Positions 12,195 to 24,331 of a stretch of DNA of 64,000 bases are shown piece by piece. A program made the position numbers and the translations under genes. The stretch is from Cunninghamia lanceolata (taxonomy: Eukaryota; Streptophyta; Pinopsida; Cupressales; Cupressaceae), in contig BSBN01001965.1 of NCBI GenBank assembly GCA_027924645.1, positions 17,102,001 to 17,166,000 of the forward strand, given 5' to 3'. The notes beneath the pieces are model-generated. The model saw only the letters and a list, made by a program, of their open reading frames with translations, did not search any database and was not told the origin of the DNA. Each line of letters begins with the position of its first letter. The stretch's first letter is position 1.

Positions 12195-13100
12195 ATGCAT
12201 GTAGACGTGGAACCTAGAATCTATTCCATAGGACCTCAGACTGTCAGGATAGAAGAGATCCTGATGTATGATGTTCAACATCATCAGGATGATGATCCTC
12301 TAGATGATGATGTGATTGTAAGACCTGACAGTAAACCTAAAAATGAGAATGATATAGATCACTTCAAGAATTTTGAGAGGCATTTGTCCAAATAGATAGA
12401 ATGATATAAGATATTGAATATACCTGCTAATGATGTTTTACTTGATGGTTGGTGCAGATTACATAATGAGTCGCATTCAGAGAAGACTTGTGAAGCATGT
12501 GTGGATATGATGGAGTTAGAATAAACATGTAGTGATGTATCAGTAGCAACATCATCATCAGAGGTAAGTTCATAAGACAATGATAATAATAATGATTCTA
12601 ACTGTTGTTTGTTTCTTGCAGGAGACGAAGAAGAGGATAAATTTTAGGATGAAGGTCATGACCAGGTGATAGAAGAGATAATGGTATGTAACTAGAATAA
12701 TGGTAACATAAATAATAGAATCACCCTAGGAAGTGATTGTTTTATGGAGTTAGATTATGAATTATTAAACGAAGACAGAGGTAGTAACTTAACTAAATTT
12801 GAAGAATTTCTGAGTAAAGAGATACAAAAGATGACACAACAACAGAGACTTCCCCATGATGTACTGATAGAATGCTGGTGTAGGTTGCATGAGGCACCTC
12901 ACTTAGAAACTGCTTGCTCAATGTGTTCACATATCTTGAAGAGATATGCATTGCCTATTCCAAAAGACCATCCTACTGATGATGAAAAGAAAGAAGAATC
13001 ATTAGCATCACAAAAGAAAGGAAGGATGAAATCTGAGAAGGTTGAAATTCCTAAGTTAAAATGGATATCAGTTGGTGCAGCTGCCAAAGCTACAAAGAAG
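12195..13100 (+). pseudogene. Spacer with duplicated Cys/His module between protease and RNase H (element G)
   Basis: Two related modules lie in the same reading frame about 430 bp apart. Each has a LSK helix-like lead-in, then P-x-x-DVL, then WCRLH, and then C-x2-H-x3-H-x4-C-x2-C spacing (WCRLHNESHSEKTCEAC near 12453-12500; WCRLHEAPHLETACSMC near 12870-12920). The pattern suggests metal binding, but I know of no named family for it. Acidic stretches separate the modules. Four stops fall in the first copy and its flank, while the second copy is open. Confidence 0.6.
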
Positions 13101-13670
13101 AGAGAAAGCTCAACTAAGCCTCCTACTAAAGATAAACCTTGGATCCTGAGATTTGATGGATCCAAATCCAAGAAAGGTTTTGGAGTAGGGATAGACTTAA
13201 TCAGTCCATCAGGAAAGTCCTACCTAGCAGCTTATAGATTACAATTTCCCTGTACTAACAATGTAACAGAGTATGAGGCTCTAATACATGAGATATTTTT
13301 TTCTCATAAGAAGAAAGTAAAAATTCTACATGTCTTTGGAGATTCAGAATTAGTTGTCAGACAGGTGAGAGGAATCTACTCCTGTAATTACAAGAAATTG
13401 TCAAATTATAGACATAGGGTGTGGGACCTGATTGAAGATTTTGATGCATTTAATATCACCCACGTACCTAGAGAACAGAACCACAGGGCAGATGCTTTAG
13501 CTCAGGCTGCCAGCACATTAGAACCCTTGTCCATATCAGGCTTGAAGAGATTTTCAGTAGAGTTGGTGTCAGTACCTTTTGTGCCTGACAATGTGACCAA
13601 CCTCCAGGTATTTGATGATGATCAGCATATCTTGGATTTCATCTCCAATAGAGATATATTTGATGCTTAG
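13101..13670 (+). pseudogene. Archaeal-type RNase H placed before RT (element G)
   Basis: The RNase HI fold motifs are all present. RFDGSK (near 13150) supplies the first Asp, NNVTEYEAL (near 13260-13285) the Glu, FGDSELVVRQV (near 13335-13365) the second Asp, and NHRADALAQAAS (near 13480) the last Asp. This resembles the additional plant/archaeal-type RNase H known from Tat/Ogre elements, which usually lies after the standard RNase H. Here it precedes RT. The ORF stays open from 12744 to 13670, the best-preserved stretch of G, so the domain was probably functional. A linker to RT follows. Confidence 0.85.
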
Positions 13671-14800
13671 ATCATAGATGAGAACAACATAGAAGATCAT
13701 GTTTGGGAAGAGGAGGAAATATTAGAGTTGCCTAGCAACATGATTCCCAAAGGTATGATTGAATTAGAAAGAGCCTTTGACTTGGATAATATGCTGAAGC
13801 AGAAGGATCTTCCAAAGGTAGATGGAGGGCAATATTCATAAGTGAATATTGGACAAAACGATGACAAAAGAAATGTTCTAATAGGGAAGGTATGCACAAA
13901 AGAAGAGTTTGAAGGAATAGCTCAGGCACTCAAAGATTACATTCATGTCATTGCATGGACTTATGATGAGCTGAAAACATACGACACATCAGTCATAACT
14001 CACACTATACCTCTCAAGCCAGATGCTAAGCCTTTCAAACAGAAGCAAAGGCCAGTCAATGCCTTACTAGAGCCTATAATTTTTGAGGAGGTCAAAAAGT
14101 TGTTAAACTCCAGGATCATGTTTCCTGTCAGACACTCCACCTAGGTAGCTAATCTAGTCCCAGTGAGAAAAAAGAATGGAGACATCAGACTATGTGTGGA
14201 CTTCAGGAACTTGAACAGAGCATCAGAGAAGGACAATTATCCTTTACCCTCCTTAGATGAAGTTCTACAATTTGTCAATGGAGCAAAAATGATGTCATTC
14301 CTGGATGGTTTTTTTGGCTACAATCAGGTAATGGTTGACAAAATTGACAGACTGAAAGTTGCTTTCACCACAAAGTCGTGTATATTTTCTTATAGATGCA
14401 TGCCATTTGGGTTGATAAATGCTACAGCAACATTCCAGTGTGCAATGGACATAGCCTTCAGAGGGTTAATAGGAAAGTGTATAGTCATATACATGGATGA
14501 CTTAATAGTATTCTCCAAAGAAAGAGGAAACCATGTAGCAGATCTCATAAATGTGCTAAAAAAGTGTGAAGAATATGGTATATCACTGAACCCCAAGAAA
14601 TACATATTTAGGGTCACAACAGGCAAGTTACTAGGCCACCTGATTACTGAAAATGGGATTATCATAGATCCTAACAGGGTAGAGTCCATTATGAAATTAC
14701 AGCTTCCAGGAAGTAAGAAAGAACTCAAATCTTACTTTGGTAAGATTAATTTTGTGAGAAAATTTATTACTAGCTTTACTGAAATAGTCAGACCTTTAAA
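13671..14800 (+). pseudogene. Ty3/gypsy reverse transcriptase (element G)
   Basis: A linker (13671-14030) leads into PFKQKQRPVNALLEP, VPVRKKNGDIRLCVDFRNLN (near 14160-14215), MPFGLINATATFQ (near 14400-14440) and the catalytic IYMDDLIVF near 14490. It ends with GKLLGHLITENGI and KSYFGKINFVRKFI. All seven RT motifs are recognisable. A TAG at 14142 replaces a conserved Trp codon, and another stop lies near 13840. RT copies the element RNA into DNA in the particle. Confidence 0.92.
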
Positions 14801-15290
14801 CACTATGCTAAAGAAAGATGCCAAGATTGAGTGGACACCAGAAGCCAAGGCAACTTTTGAAGATATAAAGAAAGCTATTTCTGATGCCCCTATCCTCATC
14901 AGTCCAGATTACACCAAGGACTTTTATATATATTCATTTGCTTCAGAACACACCTCTACAACAATGCTAACCCAGAGAAATGAAGAAAAGGAAGAAAAAC
15001 CAATTGCCTTCATGAGCTACCCTTTCAAAGATGTAGAATTAAGATATATGGATGTAGAAAGGTAGGCTCTTGCCTTGGTTAGAGCAGTGAAAAAGTTTAG
15101 GGATTACATTTTGAGAAGCAAAGTGATTGTTGTGGTGCGAGATGCAGCAGTAAAGATGTTGTTAATGCAGAGTGAGTCTGGTGAGAAAAGAGCTAAGTGG
15201 ATCATTGTACTACAAGAATATGACATGGATATTACATCCATGAAGCTAGTGAGAGGATAGGCATTAAGCCAAATGATATCAGAAATTGAT
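14801..15290 (+). pseudogene. Degenerate gypsy RNase H (tether-like) of element G
   Basis: It has the gypsy RNase H framework (KATFEDIKKAISDAPIL, PIAFMS, ALALVRAVKKFRDYIL). However, the first catalytic Asp block, normally TDASD, reads IYSFASEH, and the last, normally VADALS, reads VRG*ALSQ. G2 carries the same replacements (IYSFASSH; LVRGQALVQ). That points to an inherited loss of catalysis, with the domain kept as a structural connection while the upstream RNase H does the cleavage. Stops near 15063 and 15260 replace Gln codons. Confidence 0.8.
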
Positions 15291-16593
15291 CCAAACATCA
15301 CAAGTCAGCAGTATGTTATTAATGAGGATAGTGGAGAGTGGTACTCAGATATCAGGCATATCCTGATCACTGGAAGATGTCCTCCAAGACTACAGGCTTC
15401 ACAGAGAAGAGCCCTGAAAATAAAGTCCCAGAAGTACATGATGAAAGGGGGAGTCCTTTTCAAGAAAAATTATGAAGGAATATACCTAAGATACCTAGAG
15501 AGGCCTGAAGTAGATAAAGTGTTATCAGAGCTACATGACAAATTTGGAACAACCCATGGGTCATCTTTTGGCCACTACACATGCAATCCTCAAAGCAGGT
15601 TACTATTGGCCCACAATTTTCAAGGATACTACTGAACACATTAAATGTTGTCATGTATGCCAGGTTGCTGCTAACAGAGAGAGATATGCTGCTCAACCCT
15701 TGCAGCCAGTGATGGAGATACGCCCATTTGCACAATGGGGTATGGACTTTATAGGACCAATCAACACTCCATCATCATCAGGCCACAGGTATGTTTTAAC
15801 GATTACTAACTACTGTACTAGGTGGACAGAAGCTGTTAGCATGAAGACCTACAATGCTAATGATGTCATCAGATTTCTAGAAAGTAATATAGTCATCAGA
15901 TATGGGATTCCTTATGCTCTGGTAAGTGATAATGGTTCTGCTTTTTCTTCCACTAAGTTGTCAAGTTGGGCTTTTGATCATGGGATCATACTAAAATTCT
16001 CATCTAATTATTATCCCCAAGGGAATGGATTGGCAGAGTCCACCAACAAGAATTTGTTGAATATCATAAGAAAATTAATAGAAAAGAAACCTAGGGAGTG
16101 GAACACACTTTTGAAGTATGCCTTATGGGTAGACAGAATAAGGAACAAGGCTGCATTAGGAAACTCACCTTTCCATTTAGTATATGGGGTGGATCCCATC
16201 CTCCGTGTTAATCTAAAAATTTCTACCCTACAGTTTGCACAAGAGTACCTAGGTATAGACAATAAACAAGAGGTCTGGTTGCTTCAACTGATGCACATGG
16301 AGGAGAAAAGAAGTTAGACAATTGATCAGTTTGCCAAACATCAAACTATTGTCAAACATTGGTTTGACAAGAGAGCCAAAGTCAAAGCCTTCAGGATATC
16401 AGATTTAGTCCTAATGTGGGATAAAGCCCATGAGAATAAATGAGACCATGGTAAGTTTGACAAATTATGGATAGGTCCCTTCCAAATTTCTGAGATATTA
16501 GGAGACAGCACTTATAGGCTTACAAACCTGACAGGTGAGGATGTTCCATTGCCAGTCAATGGACAATTCCTCAAACATCATTTCCAAGCCTGA
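15273..16593 (+). pseudogene. Integrase of element G
   Basis: The HHCC zinc domain begins near 15525 and ends CCHVCQ near 15650. A frameshift near 15560-15600 divides it. The catalytic core has MDFIGPI (near 15745), VSDNGSAF (near 15925) and GLAESTNK (near 16030), giving the D, D, E triad. The C-terminus has WIGPFQISEILGD, the GPY/F module, and ends HHFQA near 16590. There is no chromodomain, as expected for a non-chromovirus. Two stops (near 16315 and 16440) lie in the C-terminal part. Confidence 0.9.
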
Positions 16594-17443
16594 GTAGCTT
16601 CATGACAATCATGTGTATTATAGTGTATATTTGTACAGTTGCTTGTATAGTTGTAGTTTTGTGTTGTGTTTTGTTTTTCTTGCTTGTTGAGTTTTGTTTT
16701 AGTTAGTCAAGATAATGTAGCTCGTCATCACAGAAAACAATTAAATTGTTAAGATTCAAGTGATGAGAACACATTTACATATAGGTTGTGACCCACTTTG
16801 AGAAAGTCATCATGATCAGGTCTGTGATATCTTTTCATCAAGGTGCCTTTTCTTAACCAAAGTGAATCTTTCACAATGACTCACCTAACAGCCTTGGGTT
16901 TGTTGAACACACTAATATAGGTATTAAGTGAAAAATCCAAAAGGACTCCCTTGCTACCAATGCAATCTCCAACCTAAAATAGCAAGTGACCATACCTTGC
17001 ACACTGAACTTACATGATGATATCTGATATATACAAATCAAATATTGAAAATAAAAAATGATGAATAAAATTAGGCCATCTAAGTAACTCTACCAAGGCT
17101 ATAGACGCCTATTGGCAGTGGGGCTCTACTTAGGGAGATTGTATAGATAACCTTACCAGGGCTATGGACGCTTGCTGGTAGCAAGGCTATATCCAGGTTG
17201 GCTATGAGGGATGATATCCAACTATGTAGCTTAGCACCAGTTACTCATGTTTTCAACTTGCTTTCAAGATGAGGATAATTAATCATTTGCACACACCTGA
17301 TCCTTTGTTAGCATTATTTCTATGATGAAACTTTATTACACAAAAGGCTTATGATGCTTATACTTAGAAAAAGTTAGAATACTATATATGAACATGATCA
17401 CCTCACTTGCATCATTTGAATTTTGGTGTTTTCTTTGGTGGCA
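16594..17443 (+). other. 3' noncoding region of element G with a duplicated conserved motif
   Basis: No ORF is supported. A T/G-rich stretch (16620-16720) is followed by AT-rich sequence. At 17091-17129 and 17154-17191 lie two related segments, each with GGCTAT-purine-GACGC and then TGGCAG or TGGTAG and GGCT. The same pair occurs in G2 (60042-60143, minus strand), better conserved than the surrounding DNA. A clear polypurine tract before the 3' LTR is not visible. Confidence 0.6.
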
Positions 17444-19169
17444 AGTTGTGTGGTTACACAACATGCCCCATTTTGACTTGACAAAATAGGGACCCAACTT
17501 TTTGCTTCGCTTGGCTTGTGTTTTTCTACTTTCTGGCAGTCTAGTAAAAGTAAGTCATGTATATGATCCTACATAAAGGGGACTGGTTAAGCCATCATCA
17601 TGAGGTAAATTTGTCAAAGTTATCATTTTAGTTCAATAGCCTCATAATTGGAAAGGGTTAAAAATTTCATGCAGGTTTGCCTTTTGAATCACCCTGATAT
17701 TCCTTAGGGAACAAAAGTTATAATGAGTCAAAGATCTGGTCAAACCTGATATTCTGAGGGGAGGATCATATTTCTTAATATCAATCATCTTATAAAAGAT
17801 CACCCCAATCTGATATTATCACCCAATAAAATCATTTGCTCTGAACATCCAGACATCAACTTCATGTGATAACGATATCTACCCATCAAACAACATCATA
17901 TTTTCGCAAAGATCATATTCCTGAGTATCACCTGATATTTGAATATCGTCCTGTCACAAAATATCACCCCGAGCCAATATCCTAATGACATTATCCAAAC
18001 CCAGTAGATGAAGAAATAAACATGATGATGATGTCATCATCCTTTTTACCTCACAGAGGTATATTCCCAAACATGACCCTTCCTACATAACATGGTGATG
18101 ATGTCATAGTGCCATAACATTGGACTAAGTCATTATCCTGATGACGCCATCCTAATATTCCAACAGGAGGTCACTTTTAATCTAGGGGATCATATTTGAA
18201 CATCACTCGATATCCAAATATCACCTGATATTGGAATATCCTCCTATCTTGTAAAGATCACCCCGCACTTTGTTGCCATTACATTAAATGCACGTAGATG
18301 TGGTAGGTGGTTCTCACTGATTACGAACCTGATACATACACCTGGCAAGATCCTGAGTGGCCATACAAAAAATCAATGATTAAGATCAATTCACCAAGAT
18401 TTTACCCTAATTTTACCCTAAGTAACCCTATGCATAGGTTTAAAGTGAATTTACCAAGCCATTTTACACTCACCTTGTGATACAACTAGTTTTTAAAGAG
18501 AACTAAGCTTTTGAACCCTCATACAAACTGCATCTAGATGCACATAGCCTACAATGAGATAGAGCACACGATTATCATCAGTATCAAGATCACTTTCAGA
18601 CAATCAATAGTATAAATCAAGAGGATAAGTGCATCAAGTAAATAATTGAAACACTATTGTTGTCAGGTTCTGCATGTCCAGGAATCATGATGTTTACTGA
18701 TTTAAAGTTCTAAATTATGCATATCAGGATGACGGAAATATTCAAGAGTATAGTATGCATGTTGAATAATGAAGATATAACATATATACATGTTTGTAAG
18801 ATATCAATTGTAAGACCGGTGTTGTCAAATGCAGGCATATATGGCGGACAAGTGGTTGGCTAAGTCAGAGGCAGAGTTTCACTCAACTTGAGGGTGTCCA
18901 GTTTAATTATGGTGCCATTACTAACACACACCAACGAAATACAAATCTAGCTGCATGGTCAACAAAGATGAGGAGCCAGAAGAGTGAAAAGTAGATGAGG
19001 ATGCACCACAGAGAAGCATAAGCATCTAGTACTTAATGAAAATAAGTATTTCAGATGGTTGCCAGCTGGAAACTGGTGCCACATGATAATGTTGACAAAA
19101 TCAAAGAAGAATATTCACCATAGATCTTCATAGATAAATATTGATTGTTGATCAGTTGTAACTACTCCC

Positions 19170-20720
19170 TGATGCAGAGCATCTAGGACAGTAGAAGCAT
19201 GGTTCATAACTTCACATGCAATAACACTCAAGTTCACTATTTTTCTTTGACAGAGATCCAACCATCCATGGAGGGCTTCAACACAATATTAACTTGTTCT
19301 TGATATGCAACATAAGGGACTTTAGGACACTTATCTTAGGGTATCTAACTCCAATCAACACTCCATCCAACCCACTATGTAGGGTCTAAAGGATAGCAGT
19401 CTCATAGACTGTCATGACATTGCTGCTCCATTGTGATAATAGTCACAATAACCTTCATGAAGTGGTCTCTAAAATTTAATCTCATGCAACCTACTAAGTC
19501 TATAACTTTCCAAACATCTACTATCTTCTTTAAAAAAACAAGTGATATGCCAAATATACCTGTGATCTTCTATTTGTTGTTGTCCTCCTTCAACATCCAA
19601 TACATGACTTCTGTAGGGTCATCTACCTGACCAACACAGTACCAACCATCCTCCAGCCCTCATAACCTCTACAATCCCTTGAATTGACTATCATACAACT
19701 CATTCTTCTAATCAAGGGTAGAAAGGATCAAAGGAATGAGGAGAATACCATCAGGTTGCTCAGAAAAGTCCTAATTCAGGGTTTAGGACAGTTTGTAGAG
19801 AATCATTGATTTCTTCCTCCCAGTGCAGTGTCAAGAGCCCAAACCAATTGTATATGATAGGCAACTCACCCGCCTAACTATGCATTACAAACACCATTCA
19901 CCTCCAAGCTGTACAAGTATGGATTTCTCAGGAAAACAACAAATTATTAATGGAGACAACAATTTAAAAAAAAAAACGTTTTTGGAAAACTAGCGATATC
20001 TTCCATCTAGATCATTGTCAAGACTCCAAACAAAGTTCAAATCCAAGTTACTTCACACCCCTAACCATCCATTACAAACTTGGGCAAGGACAAATCTATA
20101 CAGTCATGGGTACGAACTGGTAACAGCAAAGAAAAATCAGAAAAGGTAGAAAAAGCAGAAAAATAGTTGTCTTTTTGTTATTTCTTTCTATTCCTTTGAA
20201 TGTCTCTTACAATAGAAACCTTCTTGGCTTCAAATAAGCCTCATACAATGCATGAAGTCATTTGGGATTCTAGAAAACTACCCAAACCATCGTGCTTTAT
20301 AACTATAGCACTAAATGACAGATTTAGTAACTGTCTAATCTTGGACTGCATTTACTATTTTTATGGTTTCATAATGCTTTTTAACATGAGGTTTAACCTA
20401 TGACAATGTGTTAACATCTTTCCAACCTTTGACATGCCTCTATAGGCTTACAACGTGAAGGCTAAAATGACTTTAATGACTATTTTAAATGCCTCAACAA
20501 AGGCTTACATAATGACTATTGCAAACTACCTATTACTACACGACTGTCCTCCCTAGGACTCACAACAAGAGAATAGACTCTTAGACATTTGGACATAGTC
20601 CCTTACAAGCATGGCTTTCAAGTCTCATTACAACATTTAATGGTCTCAAGGACCTTTTTTAAACAAACTAAACTACTTGTAAATCAAGTAAAATCTAGAC
20701 ATCTTGGTGCTCCTGCACCA
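19170..20720 (-). repeat. 3' LTR of element I
   Basis: On the minus strand it begins TGGTGCAGGAGCACCAAG and ends CTCTGCATCA. The adjoining minus-strand purine tract GGGGAGTA (20721-20728) is the likely polypurine tract. Short ORFs in it are not conserved and I do not call them. It has the same length as its partner, with a few percent divergence in the part compared by eye. Confidence 0.92.
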
Positions 20721-20728
20721 TACTCCCC

Positions 20729-21180
20729 AGCATGATGAAAACTCTTGTCCCAAGAGTTAGGGGATCTACTCCAACCATTCTTCCATCTTGTTGGGATGTT
20801 CCTCTGACTAGGAAACATGAACTCTCCAAGAGTAATCTTCCTCCTCCAACCTGCATGGCTCCTGTAAATAGTGTTAGAACCATAAAACTTGTTTTGGTGT
20901 CCTTGTGTAGGACCCTGCTACTACAATACTTCTGTTCTTCTCAACTGGAGGTTCTAATTCATTCCTCTTTGTACTATCTGTTGTTTGCCTTCCTTCTTCT
21001 ATCTCTTTATAGGGCACTCAATGTCTCCAACCTTGACATAACTCAAGTCCCAAACCTGCTGCTCTTTAGGACTGTCTTCCACCTTCTTTTGCTACAACTG
21101 TTCCTGCTGCTTCCCATCATCCTTAACCTGCACATTCAACTATAGTTTCTCTCCAAAACAAATAACAACATGTTCCTTCT
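20729..21180 (-). other. Noncoding tail between protease and 3' LTR of element I
   Basis: Downstream of the protease the minus strand soon meets stops in every frame. No RT, RNase H or integrase motif is visible. This is where pol would begin in a complete gypsy element. Confidence 0.6.
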
Positions 21181-21560
21181 TGTCTTCACAAGGTAAAGGC
21201 ACTAGTTTGAACTTCTTACCAGCTTTATGCACCACATAGTTATTAGTATAACCATCATGAATTGTATCAAGTGTTGCCATGGCCTACCCAAAATAATATG
21301 CCCACATGTCATTGGAATGACATCACACAAAACATAATCCTGGTATGGACCAATTGTAAAATCAACATATGCCTTCTTAGCAACCCTTACTTGCTGCTCT
21401 TGACTCACCCAAGTGACATCGTAAGGACTAGGATGATCAAAAGTTGTCAATCCCAACTTGTGCACCATTTCCCAAGAAACTAGATTATCATGAGAACCTG
21501 AATCTACAATCAACTTGCATATCTTTCCATGTCTTAAACAATTAGTTCTAAAAATAGATA
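21181..21560 (-). pseudogene. Aspartic protease of element I
   Basis: The translation has LIVDSGSHDNLVSWEMVHKL (near 21455-21515), the DSGS active site. A Val-rich middle follows, and then DVIPMTCGHIILGRPWQ (near 21270-21325), the ILGRPW block closing the retropepsin fold. The order and wording match the chromovirus protease of element E. One stop separates it from gag. It would cleave the element's own gag. Confidence 0.87.
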
Positions 21561-22690
21561 CCTGTGGTGTTTGCTACATTTTGCCTTTCTCTACCATGAG
21601 CATCTCTCCAACCAATATTGGAGAGGTTGATGACATTTCTAGTTCTTCTGGCTTCTCCTCCTCTTGTGCCAAGTGAACCCTTCTATCCTTGCTCTTATCA
21701 ACATCATCCTTCTTAGGACATTTGAAAGATGTGTATCCCACCTCATTGCAGTGATAACATTTGCCTGTGAACACTTCTCTACCTAATCCAAATCTATCTC
21801 CACCTCTATTGCTGCTCTGTACTTCATTAGTAGGTTTGCCCCTACCTCTATATCCTCTTCCACTACATCCTTGTCTTTCTTGCTTCCTCTTCACCCTCTC
21901 TTCAGCCCTGATAGCCAATTGAAAACATTCTCCAAGTTTTTTTGGTACTACCAACCCAATTTCATCTTGCAAGTTATACCTAAGCCCATTAAGGTATCTT
22001 GCCACTTTCTCCTCTTCATTTTCCAATCCCCCTCTAATACTAAGCTTATGAAATTGCTTAGTATAGAACATAACATCCATGTCCTTTTGTTTCAGATTCT
22101 ACCTCATCCTCTTTATTTGAATGGAGTAATCAGATGGAAGGAATTGGTCCTTCATCATATCCTTCATCCTACCCCAAGAAGTGATTTTTGCTGCACCTCT
22201 AGCCATTCTTTTTGTTTGCACACTACTCCACCATGTAAGTGTTGTTCCTCTCAGTTTTGTCTTTGCAAATTTGATCTTCTTCTCATCACTCATCTCCTCA
22301 TACTCAAAAAAATTTTCCAGGGCATCTATCCATCCTAACACCTCTTCACTATCCATCTTCCCCTGATAGATAGGTAACTCTATGTTTGCCTTTGTTCCAC
22401 TTCCTTGGACTACCTTCAACAATCTCACAAACTTCTTTTCTTCAGCATCCAACTCATCGTCAAGAGGATTCTCATCAGCATCCTCATCTCCTTCTAACTA
22501 ATTTTGTTCATCCCTTCTAGGATTCTTCTCCAATGCTTCCAATCTAGCCAAGATTGATGCATTCTCCCTTCTCACTTGCCTCAACTCTCTTTCCCTTGCA
22601 GCATCCTGCTCTCTTCTGTCCCTCAATTCTTTTTCTCTAGCCTCTAAGGCTTCTCTCAACTCATTGTTCTCCCTAGCCATCTAGTTCTTC
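21561..22690 (-). pseudogene. Gag of element I
   Basis: It starts with a charged coiled coil (22498-22680: repeated Arg/Glu heptads). Next is a retrotransposon gag domain (22099-22452) with LPIYQGKMDSEEVLGWIDAL and RGTTLTWWSSVQ, then VARYLNGLRYNLQDEIG, and a single zinc knuckle CYHCNEVGYTSFKC (near 21720-21765; His replaced by Tyr). Two stops split it at residues that are Gln or Trp in relatives. It is close to the gag of E and C, so it belongs to the chromovirus-type gag. Confidence 0.87.
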
Positions 22691-22763
22691 GGAGGCAACC
22701 TTACAACTCTCTCAAACCTTTACTATTTCAAAAGACCCACTACACCCTCAAGGACCTACAAGT

Positions 22764-22776
22764 GGCTCTGATACCA
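22764..22776 (-). promoter_or_regulatory. Primer-binding site of element I (tRNA-Met type)
   Basis: On the minus strand TGGTATCAGAGCC lies four bases downstream of the 5' LTR edge. It matches the 3' end of initiator tRNA-Met, the usual primer for plant elements of this group. Confidence 0.85.
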
Positions 22777-22780
22777 CAAA

Positions 22781-24331
22781 TGATGCAGAGCATCTAGGAC
22801 AGCAGAAGCATGGTTCATAACTTCACATGCAATAACACTCAAGTTCACTATTTTCCTTTGATAGAGATCCAACCATCCATGGAGGGCTTCAACACAATAT
22901 TAACTTGTTCTTGACATACAACATGAGGGACTTCAGGACACTTATCTCAAGGTATCTAACTCCAATCAAGACTCCATCCAACCCATTGTGCAAGGTCTAA
23001 AGGACAACAGTCTCATAGACTATCATGACATTACTGCGCCATTGTGATAATAGTAACAATAACCTTCTTGATGTGGTCTCTAAGCTTCAATCTCATGCAA
23101 CCTACTAAGTCTATAACTTGCCAAACATCTACTGTCTTCTTTGACAAAACAAGTGATATGCCAAACATACCTGTGATCTTCTATTTGCTGCTGTCCTCCT
23201 TCAACATCCAATACATGACTTCTATAGGGTCATCTACCTAACCAACATAGTCCCAACCATCCTCCAGCTCTCATAACCTCTACAAGCCCCTGAATTGACT
23301 ATCATACAACTCATTCCTCTGATCAAGGGCAGAAAGGATCAAAGGAATGAGGAGAATACCATCGGGTTGCTCAGAAAAGCCCTAATTCAGGGTTTAGGAC
23401 AGTTTGTAGAGAATCACTGATTTCTTCCTCCCAGTGTAGTGTCAAGAGCCCAAAGCAATTGTAAATGATAAGCAACTCACCCACCTAACTATGCATTACA
23501 AACACCATTCACCCCCAGGCTGTACAAGTACGGATTTCTCAGGAAAACAGTGAATTATTAATGGAGATAGCAATTTTAAAAAAAATGTTTTGGGAAAACC
23601 AACGATATCTTCCATCTAGATCATTGTCAAGACTCCAAACAAAGTTCAAATCCAAGCTACTTCACACCCCTAACCATCCATTACAAACTTGGGCAAGGAC
23701 AAATCCATACAGTCACGGGTACGGACTGGTAACAGCAAAGAAAAATTAGAAAAGGCAAAAAAAGCAGAAAAATAGTTGTCTTTTTGTTATTTCTTTATAT
23801 TCCTTCAAATGTCTCTTACAATGGAAACCTTCTTGGCTTCAAATAAGCCTCATACAATGCATGAAGTCATTTGGGATTCCAGAAAACTGCCCAAACCATC
23901 GTGCTTTATAACTGCAGCACTAAATGATAGATTTAGTAACTGTCTAATCTTGGACTGCATTTACTATTTTTATGGTTTCATAATGCTTTTTAACATGAGT
24001 TTTAACCTATGACAATGTGTTAAAATATTTCCAACCTTTGACATGCCTCTATAGGCTTACAACATGAAGGCTAAAATGACTTTAATGACTGTTTTAAATG
24101 CCTCAACAAAGGCTTACATAATGACTATTGCAAACTACCTATTACTACATGATTGTCCTCCCTAGGACTCACAACAAGAGAATAGACTCTTTTAGACATT
24201 TGGACATAGTCCCTTATAAGCATGGCTTTCAAGCCTCATTACAACATTTAAGGGTCTCAAGGACCTTATTTAAACAAAACAAACTACTTGGAAATCAAGT
24301 AAAATCTAGACGTCTTGGTGCTCCTACACCA
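22781..24331 (-). repeat. 5' LTR of element I
   Basis: On the minus strand it begins TGGTGTAGGAGCACCAAG and ends CTCTGCATCA. It aligns with 19170-20720 without length difference. The right flank gives TSD CTCCC. One change in the terminal hairpin (C to T) weakens the inverted repeat relative to the other LTR. Confidence 0.92.

Larger units (their letters stand above)
19170..24331 (-). mobile_element. Element I: gag-protease-only LTR retrotransposon (TR-GAG-like)
   Basis: Two 1551-bp LTRs (19170-20720 and 22781-24331) flank only about 2.06 kb of internal sequence. A perfect TSD CTCCC lies at 19165-19169 and 24332-24336, and the empty site is seen in the other G LTR near 8272. The minus strand encodes gag and aspartic protease and then stops. 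No RT, RNase H or integrase is present and no internal-deletion scar is obvious. It needs enzymes in trans; see element E, whose LTR terminus it shares. Confidence 0.92.

Noticed and set aside
20732..22366. Several plus-strand ORFs across element I
   Set aside because: They are antisense shadows of the gag and protease read on the minus strand.
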